From NCBI GenBank assembly GCA_018644745.1, contig JABGPX010000630.1, positions 1 through 7,097 of the forward strand: DNA of 7,097 bases, read 5' to 3'. The notes below the pieces were generated by a model. That model saw only the letters and a list, made by a program, of their open reading frames with translations. It was not told the DNA's origin and ran no database searches. This document shows, in pieces, positions 1 to 4,639 of this stretch (the stretch's first letter is position 1; each line of letters begins with the position of its first letter). Origin of the DNA: Spirochaetales bacterium (GTDB taxonomy: Bacteria > Spirochaetota > Spirochaetia > ARS1246). Both the position numbers and the translations under genes were made by a program.

Positions 1-270
1 GCCTCCGCTACGGCCGGCATTTCCTATCCGCTTGCGGACAATAGCACTACGACTTCTCTGTGCTATTCCATGCTGCTTCCTACCCTTTCTGATATCGGTT
101 ACTGGCAGCATGAACTCATAGCCGCGAATCAGATGTATATTTCAGATGAAGTAAAACTATTTTTAGATGCCGGAATCAGGTATACAAAATCATATGAACT
201 GATTTATGAGCAGCCTGTTGTTCAGCTGGTCTGGAAAACCGGCATGAGGGTCTCAACACGAGGAAAGTAA
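1..270 (+). CDS. 3' end of an unrecognised protein gene (partial, 5' end outside window)
   Basis: The frame is open from the first base and ends in TAA at 268-270, giving 89 C-terminal residues. An internal ATG at 70 is in the same frame, but the 23 codons before it read like ordinary protein (SYPLADNSTTTSLCYS), so I take this as the tail of a longer protein. The tail is soluble-looking, with several aromatic residues (GYWQHELIAANQMY, SYELIYEQPVVQLVW), and has no membrane segment. I do not recognise a family, and no function can be assigned. It converges on the DUF4956 gene with only 8 bp between the two stop codons and no visible terminator hairpin there. That it is a real gene is fairly safe from the clean reading frame and codon pattern. 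Confidence 0.6.
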   Translation, partial: ASATAGISYPLADNSTTTSLCYSMLLPTLSDIGYWQHELIAANQMYISDEVKLFLDAGIRYTKSYELIYEQPVVQLVWKTGMRVSTRGK

Positions 271-278
271 GCCTATTT

Positions 279-890
279 CTATTCGCTCTTGTAGAAAATC
301 CGAATACGGGCGGTGTCCCGAAGCAGATTAATACGTCGAACTTCAAAACTCTCAACATTCAAACCTGTTCTTTTCCTGAGATCTTCCAGAAGTTCTTCTC
401 TTTTCTCAGGAACGATGAGTTCGATTTTCTCATACAATATTGACTTGCTGTCGATGTATTTTTTTAGCCAGAGCTTCTCCATCAATAAACTCACGCCAAG
501 TATCGCTACATTGGCGAAAATGATTTCACTATAGCTTATAAGAATGGTAACGGTTGAATTGATAGTAGCGATAATAATCGAAATAAATAGGAAAGTCATT
601 TCCTTGATCGGTATTTGCCTTGTCCTGTATCTGATTATAGAAAAGACCGCAAATAATCCGAATGCAAATCCGGTTTCCAATCTTACAGCACTGAGTAAAC
701 TGGCAACAAAAAAAATCAACACATTGAAAATAAAGAAGGTGAACAGGTAGTTGCGCTTCTTGTTTATTGGGTAATAGATGCCTCGGATAAGGATCGTAAT
801 AAAAATGATATCTATTACGAATCTAAGCAATAAATGGAAAAAGGAAGAGGATTCAAAAAATGGGACGCCAAACAGAATAATTTTATCCAT
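279..890 (-). CDS. DUF4956 family membrane protein
   Basis: This 203-residue protein starts at ATG 890 and ends at TAG 281-279. It has about five hydrophobic helices (roughly residues 18-38, 47-68, 72-87, 98-118 and 121-137) and a charged soluble tail (about 145-203). The signature I recognise is the segment around 74-111: GLFAVFSIIRYRT followed by IPIKEMTFLF and a helix ending ATIN. This is the conserved core of DUF4956. The family has no established biochemical function. It is commonly encoded beside VTC-domain proteins, as here, where the VTC gene ends 26 bp upstream. A plausible inference is that it is the membrane partner of that protein. The ribosome binding site is weak (GGGA about 8 bases before the ATG), so translation may depend on the upstream gene. 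The gene is AT-rich compared with the right half of the window. Confidence 0.85.
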   Translation of the reverse strand: MDKIILFGVPFFESSSFFHLLLRFVIDIIFITILIRGIYYPINKKRNYLFTFFIFNVLIFFVASLLSAVRLETGFAFGLFAVFSIIRYRTRQIPIKEMTFLFISIIIATINSTVTILISYSEIIFANVAILGVSLLMEKLWLKKYIDSKSILYEKIELIVPEKREELLEDLRKRTGLNVESFEVRRINLLRDTARIRIFYKSE

Positions 891-916
891 TACATTTCCC
901 GGATTGCAGTATTTCG

Positions 917-1678
917 CTACTTAAAAGACTTGTTAAGATCACGCCATTTCTCTTTCATCAGGTTCTGCTTGATATCGCTATTTAGAGCAAAAACGCCCAT
1001 GCAATACTTACTAAAGCCTATCGGTCGAATTCGAAAATCCCGAAGCGCCTTGGCTGCTATAGAATTCCGGTTGGCAAAGCTTTGCTTCAGCTCTAATACC
1101 ATCAGTTCCGGGTATGCCTTTTTTTGAACCGCATTCCTGAACCGCAAATTAATATCTATCGTAACTCTTTCAGAAATATTGTTGTCAACCAGAGTAAAAC
1201 GAGAATACTCTACTACCAGCTTTTGTTCCAGGGCATCAAAAATATACGGCGAGTGTTCCTCTATGAATTGGCCCTGTTTTGCTTCTCCGGAGAGCGTTCT
1301 CTTTTTGTCCGTTACTTTTTTGCTGTTCTTGAACTTTACCTCGAGAAAAGAGTTGTCTGTATCTAGGTATGTTCGTCTTCTAATTTTATACCGGTTCAAT
1401 TTGCCATTTTGATGATCAAGATACATCCCGAAATTCGGTGTATCATAGTATTCTGTTCTGTATTCACTAACAGGAATGTCGTTGATGTGTACAGCGCTGT
1501 ACTGGTCTTTTACTTTCCGTAATATGGATATAAGCTGATCGAGACTTAGGATATACTTCCTGTCGCGACGGTTTAGTAGTTCTACTTTGCGTATTTCGGA
1601 GATTGAAATTTTTTCAAAGGCAGCAATTTCTGACCTAACTGTGATTTCCGGAGGGGCAATTGCTATTGGTGTCTGCAC
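917..1678 (-). CDS. VTC domain (polyphosphate polymerase domain-containing) protein
   Basis: This 253-residue soluble protein belongs to the VTC/CYTH-like triphosphate tunnel superfamily. In yeast Vtc4 this tunnel domain makes polyphosphate from ATP; the role of the bacterial homologues is largely untested. Motifs in order are RRDRKYIL (37-44), YRTEYYDTP (73-81), NRYKIRRRTY (95-104), FLEVKFK (111-117), VEYSRF (156-161), ERVTIDINL (170-178), MVLELK (193-198) and GFSKY (221-225). Together they supply the alternating Lys/Arg and Glu/Asp of the tunnel: K41, R96, K98, R100, E113, K115, R160, R171, D175, E196, K198 and K224. None of the expected charged positions is missing. The start is GTG at 1678. 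An in-frame TAA lies only four codons upstream, so no longer form is possible, and the next Met is residue 85. No Shine-Dalgarno sequence is visible. The gene is first in a two-gene minus-strand unit with the DUF4956 gene. A CotH-like kinase, sometimes found with this pair, is not in the window. Confidence 0.87.
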   Translation of the reverse strand: MQTPIAIAPPEITVRSEIAAFEKISISEIRKVELLNRRDRKYILSLDQLISILRKVKDQYSAVHINDIPVSEYRTEYYDTPNFGMYLDHQNGKLNRYKIRRRTYLDTDNSFLEVKFKNSKKVTDKKRTLSGEAKQGQFIEEHSPYIFDALEQKLVVEYSRFTLVDNNISERVTIDINLRFRNAVQKKAYPELMVLELKQSFANRNSIAAKALRDFRIRPIGFSKYCMGVFALNSDIKQNLMKEKWRDLNKSFK

Positions 1679-1689
1679 GATCTGAATTT

Positions 1690-1695
1690 ATCATA
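1690..1695 (-). promoter_or_regulatory. -10-like hexamer just upstream of the VTC gene GTG start
   Basis: On the minus strand the hexamer reads TATGAT, one mismatch from TATAAT. It ends 11 bases before the GTG. Initiation about 7 bases downstream would give a leader of only about 5 bases, which would account for the missing Shine-Dalgarno sequence. I see no -35 element at the usual distance, and the surroundings are AT-rich, so a chance match is quite possible. Confidence 0.3.
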
Positions 1696-1811
1696 TTTTC
1701 AAAAATAAGCAATGATTAGCTGACGGCTGCGTAGGTCTCCGGATTGGCTATATGAAAGCATTCAGTCCGACTATGTAAAATTCCGCATTTATGATATAAG
1801 TGGGCGAACAT

Positions 1812-1817
1812 GAGGAG
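1812..1817 (+). promoter_or_regulatory. Shine-Dalgarno site of the murA-family gene
   Basis: GAGGAG, extended as AGGAGAAG, ends 11 bases before the ATG at 1829. It supports that start over the out-of-frame ATG at 1810. It is one of only two clear ribosome binding sites in the window. Confidence 0.75.
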
Positions 1818-1828
1818 AAGAACTCGGC

Positions 1829-3139
1829 ATGAACCTGGCGTCATATTACGAAATTGTGGGCGGAAAACCTCTCATCGGTGAGGTCCGTGTATCCGGCGCG
1901 AAAAACGCAGCCACAAAACTAATAATCGCTTCATTGCTGGCCAATGATGTGTGTGTCCTTGAAAACGTGCCGCGTATCAGAGACGTGGAGCAGACATTGA
2001 ATATCTGCGAGGCTCTCGGCTGCAGATACTCTTGGGTAACCGATTCAGCCGTAGAGATCGATTCCCGCGGTCTTTCCGAACACCGAATACCCTTGAAATA
2101 TAGCGGCGCAATGAGATCCTCGGTGCTTTTCGTGGCGCCGATGCTCCACCGCATCGGTAAGGCCGATCTTCAAACTGTCGGCGGCTGCAATCTCGGAAAG
2201 CGGCCGATCGATTATCACATTAATGGCTTGAAAACTCTTGGCGTAACGGTTCTTGAAGAAGACAATACTTTCCATTTTTCCGTTGATCAGCTTATCGGAT
2301 CTATATTCGAACTCGATTACCCCAGCGTCGGTGCAACCGAGCAGCTAATCCTGGCTTCCGTCGGCGCCGAAGGTCGAACAGTCATTAAAAACGCGGCTGT
2401 AGAGCCGGAGATCCAGAACCTTGTCGGATTCCTACAGTCCATGGGTGCGATTATCTACCAGGATGAGTTCAGAACCTGGATAATTGATGGGGTTCAAGAA
2501 TTCCATGGATGCTCATATCGGGTTGTGAATGACCGCATCGAAGCCGCCTCCTTTGCGTGTCTTGCGATTGCTACCCGAGGCAACGTTTTTGTTGAGGGTG
2601 CAGACCAGGAGCACATGATCACTTTTCTCAATATGCTCCGGAAGGCCGGAGGGGTGTTCGATATCGACAGCAGGGGAATTCGTTTTAGGTTTGAAAAAGA
2701 GCTGAAACCGGTCATTCTCGAAACCGACGTGCATCCGGGTTTTATGACCGATTGGCAGCCTCCTTTTGTAACAATGCTTACCCAGGTGAAAGGAATATCG
2801 ATCGTTCATGAGACGGTGTATGAAAACCGCTTTGGTTATGTAAACGCGTTGCTGGACATGGATGCGAACATTCAACTTCACAAAAGCTGTCTTGGCCGAA
2901 AACAATGCCGGTACAGAGATAATCATTTTGATCACAGCGCCATTATCCAGGGAATTACTGAACTGCGGGCAAAGGAAACAGAAATTCCGGATCTGCGCGC
3001 CGGGTTCGCATACTTGATGGCAGCCCTTCTAGCGCAGGGCACAAGCAAAGTTTGCGGAATTGAGTACGTCAAGCGCGGATATAGCTATATAAAAGAGAAA
3101 CTTGCCGATCTCGGCGCGTCGATTACCGAGATCTCCTAA
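1829..3139 (+). CDS. murA: UDP-N-acetylglucosamine 1-carboxyvinyltransferase (MurA family)
   Basis: This 436-residue cytoplasmic EPSP-synthase-family enzyme is predicted to transfer enolpyruvate from PEP to UDP-GlcNAc, the first committed step of peptidoglycan synthesis. Two inside-out alpha/beta domains are implied. Key residues, with E. coli equivalents from memory, are K25 in SGAKNAA (K22), R96 in AMRSS (R91), the catalytic-loop Cys C120 in GGCNLGKRP (C115), R125 (R120), D308 in TDWQ (D305) and R390 in DLRAG (R397). SVGATE at 166-171 and ENRF at 332-335 are also typical. Because C120 is a cysteine, fosfomycin sensitivity is expected. It is longer than E. coli MurA (about 419 residues). The excess lies at about 350-368, before DLRA, and contains two cysteines (C354, C360) and several basic residues. 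The ATG has a good ribosome binding site. The gene stands alone, away from other cell-wall genes, so it may be a second or lineage-specific MurA. A UMP-enolpyruvyl transferase role, as in nikkomycin/polyoxin clusters, is possible but has no support nearby. Confidence 0.88.
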   Translation: MNLASYYEIVGGKPLIGEVRVSGAKNAATKLIIASLLANDVCVLENVPRIRDVEQTLNICEALGCRYSWVTDSAVEIDSRGLSEHRIPLKYSGAMRSSVLFVAPMLHRIGKADLQTVGGCNLGKRPIDYHINGLKTLGVTVLEEDNTFHFSVDQLIGSIFELDYPSVGATEQLILASVGAEGRTVIKNAAVEPEIQNLVGFLQSMGAIIYQDEFRTWIIDGVQEFHGCSYRVVNDRIEAASFACLAIATRGNVFVEGADQEHMITFLNMLRKAGGVFDIDSRGIRFRFEKELKPVILETDVHPGFMTDWQPPFVTMLTQVKGISIVHETVYENRFGYVNALLDMDANIQLHKSCLGRKQCRYRDNHFDHSAIIQGITELRAKETEIPDLRAGFAYLMAALLAQGTSKVCGIEYVKRGYSYIKEKLADLGASITEIS

Positions 3140-3147
3140 TCTCAATG

Positions 3148-3222
3148 GCATATCTAAAAACCCACATTCTGTGCATCTGACTGATTGCAGACCCGTAAAT
3201 AATCGCGGTTTTTCGCATATGC
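3148..3222. terminator. Module 1 hairpin, possible bidirectional terminator behind the murA-family gene
   Basis: GCATAT (3148-3153) can pair with ATATGC (3217-3222), and AAAAACC (3156-3162) with GGTTTTT (3207-3213), with a further ATT/AAT pairing at 3166-3168 and 3201-3203. The shape, an A-run, a C/G core and a T-run, is that of a bidirectional terminator, and it lies just behind the murA stop. The loop of 32 bases and the two-base GC core make it weak by intrinsic-terminator standards. Termination is a guess; the pairing itself is plain. Confidence 0.3.
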
Positions 3223-3235
3223 GGGATGTCGAAGT

Positions 3236-3254
3236 GGCAGTTGTTCGAAATGCC
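3236..3254. repeat. Small inverted repeat in the centre of the element
   Basis: GGCA (3236-3239) pairs with TGCC (3251-3254), and TT (3241-3242) with AA (3248-3249) after one mismatch, giving a small hairpin in the 101-bp centre between the two modules. It is short enough to be chance. Confidence 0.3.
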
Positions 3255-3330
3255 TTACGTAATTCTCTTTGAAACCTGATAAGGGCTATGAGGTCTTTCT
3301 ATTTACTATTAGTTTGAGCTGCAGCACATA

Positions 3331-3391
3331 CGAAAAACCCCTATTTATTCGGGAAATTATACTGTCGGCACAACAAAATGTGGGTTTTTCG
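3331..3391. repeat. Module 2 hairpin, 10-bp perfect stem upstream of the GGDEF gene
   Basis: CGAAAAACCC (3331-3340) is perfectly complementary to GGGTTTTTCG (3382-3391), and ATT (3343-3345) pairs with AAT (3377-3379). The stem is longer without interruption than that of module 1. It ends 14 bases before the TATACT hexamer of the GGDEF gene, so it could influence initiation there or end transcription arriving from murA. Confidence 0.5.
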
Positions 3392-3404
3392 ATGCGCCCT
3401 ATAG

Positions 3405-3410
3405 TATACT
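3405..3410 (+). promoter_or_regulatory. -10-like TATACT hexamer directly upstream of the GGDEF gene
   Basis: TATACT differs from TATAAT at one base and ends 7 bases before the ATG at 3418, so initiation at the normal distance would fall on or beside the start codon. No Shine-Dalgarno sequence is present, which fits a leaderless mRNA. A -35 element is not clear: the expected place (around 3382) is the GGGTTT of the repeat element. The hexamer is part of the 8-base palindrome AGTATACT (3403-3410). Confidence 0.4.
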
Positions 3411-3417
3411 CACCGGG

Positions 3418-4623
3418 ATGACATCTCAACATGAGCATAAGTCGCAATTTGGCGGAGCACGCCGTTTTTGGGCCGGATATCCGGAATCCTACCGGGAAGG
3501 GTATTTAAGCGATCAGGCGGAAAATACTCTTCAAAAAGGCCGCTTATTCTGCTTGATCAGTATCCCCGCTGTCAGCCTTTTTATTGCTCAGGATTTTTTA
3601 GTTTTATTTGCGCCTGAGTTTCTGAAGTTCAGGATTGCAGCGATAATTTCGCCGCTGGCTTTTCTCATTCTCGCCTACTCACCTTTGAAGAGGAATGCCC
3701 GGCTGGTGCTTACGGCGCATTCGATGAACCTGCTTGTGTGCGTAGGTATGATGACCGGCATTGCATATGTGACGTTCACTCATGCACAATATTCGGATCT
3801 TCTGGAAATGGGAGTTATCAGCGGTATGCTCGCGGCATTTGTCGCTGTATTTTTATTTTCTGCCGGCGCGCGCCGATTTCTGCCCTATATCCTCGGCGTT
3901 CCTCTATCCCTTCTTTTCTTTGTTCTCTGGATATTTGGAGATGTCTCGGCGATCGAGCTGAGTTTTTTTTCTAACCCAGCAATTGCTTTCATAGTGATCG
4001 TTGTGGTTGGGATTAGCCGAGAAAAACTGATGCGCCGCGAATACATTATGAGCCGGCTCGCGGAGAAAAGGAAAAATGACCTATCCGAGCAAATCGAGCA
4101 GATAACCAGCTTAAATAAAAAATTAGAGAAAGAGATCAAAGAAAAAGCCTACTTCGAGCGGCGCCTTGAGGAACAAGCAAGCACCGATGTGTTAACCGGG
4201 CTGCTCAACCGACGGGCAGGCCTGGAGATACTGGATAGTCTCATGCAGAAGGCTGAAAGCCGGAGGACTCCTCTTACCGTTTGTTTTATTGATATGGATA
4301 AACTGAAAGCCATCAATGATCGATTTGGCCACACCGAGGGAGATCGTGCTATTCGAGCATTGGCCGATGAATTTCGCGTCTATGTTCGAAAAAGTGATTT
4401 TGTGGCCAGGCTCGGTGGAGATGAATTCCTATTGATCTTCCCGGACTGCAGCCTTGAACGGGCGCGGAAGATAATCGGGCGAATGAGCGAGAGTGATTTC
4501 AAGTATGGGTTCAGCAGTGGTTTTGCTGAATATGAGCCTGAAAAAATGGGTGAAGCGGCGGATTTGGTAAAGGCCGCGGATACGGAAATGTATATGGAGA
4601 AGCAGCGCCGAAATCGGGAATAA
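3418..4623 (+). CDS. Membrane-bound diguanylate cyclase (six-helix N-terminus plus GGDEF domain)
   Basis: This 401-residue inner-membrane protein is predicted to condense two GTP into cyclic di-GMP. A cytoplasmic N-terminus of about 40 residues precedes roughly six hydrophobic helices (about 42-64, 71-90, 95-120, 130-149, 153-174 and 186-200). A charged coiled-coil linker (about 205-255) leads into the GGDEF domain (about 256-397). That domain shows DVLTGLLNRR (257-266), a metal-ligand Asp in FIDMD (D292), KAINDRFGH (297-305), an intact GGDEF (333-337) and an inhibitory-site RKSD (324-327) at the correct five-residue spacing. It should therefore be active and product-inhibited. The membrane part matches no sensor domain I know by name, so the signal is unknown. 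The start is ATG 3418: no ATG, GTG or TTG is available upstream before the in-frame TAG at 3310, and the next Met is residue 103. The gene ends 16 bp before pdp and may be cotranscribed with it. No EAL or HD-GYP partner is in the window. Confidence 0.88.
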   Translation: MTSQHEHKSQFGGARRFWAGYPESYREGYLSDQAENTLQKGRLFCLISIPAVSLFIAQDFLVLFAPEFLKFRIAAIISPLAFLILAYSPLKRNARLVLTAHSMNLLVCVGMMTGIAYVTFTHAQYSDLLEMGVISGMLAAFVAVFLFSAGARRFLPYILGVPLSLLFFVLWIFGDVSAIELSFFSNPAIAFIVIVVVGISREKLMRREYIMSRLAEKRKNDLSEQIEQITSLNKKLEKEIKEKAYFERRLEEQASTDVLTGLLNRRAGLEILDSLMQKAESRRTPLTVCFIDMDKLKAINDRFGHTEGDRAIRALADEFRVYVRKSDFVARLGGDEFLLIFPDCSLERARKIIGRMSESDFKYGFSSGFAEYEPEKMGEAADLVKAADTEMYMEKQRRNRE

Positions 4624-4627
4624 ACGG

Positions 4628-4633
4628 TATATT
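4628..4633 (+). promoter_or_regulatory. -10-like TATATT hexamer directly upstream of pdp
   Basis: TATATT lies in the 16-bp gap between the GGDEF stop and the pdp ATG, ending 6 bases before the ATG. No Shine-Dalgarno sequence is seen in front of pdp. The position would suit a leaderless transcript of pdp-deoB made in addition to readthrough from the GGDEF gene. No -35 element is visible (the place is GC-rich coding sequence), so support is weak. Confidence 0.28.
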
Positions 4634-4639
4634 TTGATT

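Larger units (their letters stand above)
1679..1828. other. Divergent intergenic region between the VTC gene and the murA-family gene
   Basis: These 150 bases separate two divergently transcribed genes, so the promoters of both should lie here. The stretch is AT-rich near the VTC side. For murA I find only fragments (TTGGCT at 1744, TATGTA at 1772, TATGAT at 1790) whose spacings do not fit a standard -35/-10 pair, so I do not call a promoter. The murA ribosome binding site is at the right end. No convincing inverted repeat or operator is visible. Confidence 0.5.
3147..3398. repeat. Nested inverted-repeat element with four GGTTTTT motif copies (MITE-like or structured RNA, unclassified)
   Basis: Four copies of a roughly 22-base motif, AAT-N3-GGTTTTT-(C/A)G followed by an ATGC-like end, lie at 3147-3168 (minus), 3201-3222 (plus), 3324-3345 (minus) and 3377-3398 (plus). 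Copies 1 and 2 face each other across 32 bases, and copies 3 and 4 across 31 bases. The element is therefore two hairpin modules of about 75 bp (3147-3222 and 3324-3398) around a 101-bp centre. Module 2 is also an imperfect reverse complement of module 1. The outermost arms (3147-3172 and 3373-3398) match at 22 of 26 positions as an inverted repeat, with 13 consecutive matches. Arms 2 and 3 (3207-3222 and 3324-3339) match at 14 of 16. Terminal inverted repeats and no coding capacity suit a MITE or REP/BIME-like element. No target-site duplication is evident in the flanks. It could instead be a 3' or 5' regulatory structure. Confidence 0.75.
3140..3417. other. 278-bp intergenic region carrying a nested inverted-repeat element
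   Basis: No coding frame of useful length is present; the ATG at 3145 stops after 11 codons. Nearly all of the region (3147-3398) is a structured repeat, described separately. The last 19 bases before the GGDEF gene carry a TATACT hexamer. It is the longest gene-free stretch in the window. Confidence 0.7.

Noticed and set aside
271..278. Terminator between the convergent stops at 270 and 281
   Set aside because: Only 8 bases separate the genes and no hairpin with a T-run is visible across the junction.
1744..1800. Sigma-70 promoter for the murA-family gene
   Set aside because: TTGGCT and the TATGTA or TATGAT hexamers are present, but their spacing (22 bases or more) does not fit, so no pair can be called.
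2513..2935. 140-codon minus-strand frame opposite the murA-family gene
   Set aside because: Antisense to conserved coding sequence, no recognisable motifs and no promoter or ribosome binding site.
1829..3139. UMP-enolpyruvyl transferase of a nucleoside antibiotic cluster
   Set aside because: No antibiotic biosynthesis genes lie nearby and all canonical MurA residues are kept, so the ordinary cell-wall role is the simpler reading.
3147..3398. CRISPR array reading of the four motif copies
   Set aside because: The copies alternate in orientation, are short and imperfect, and the distances between them are not those of a repeat-spacer array (32, 101, 31 bases).
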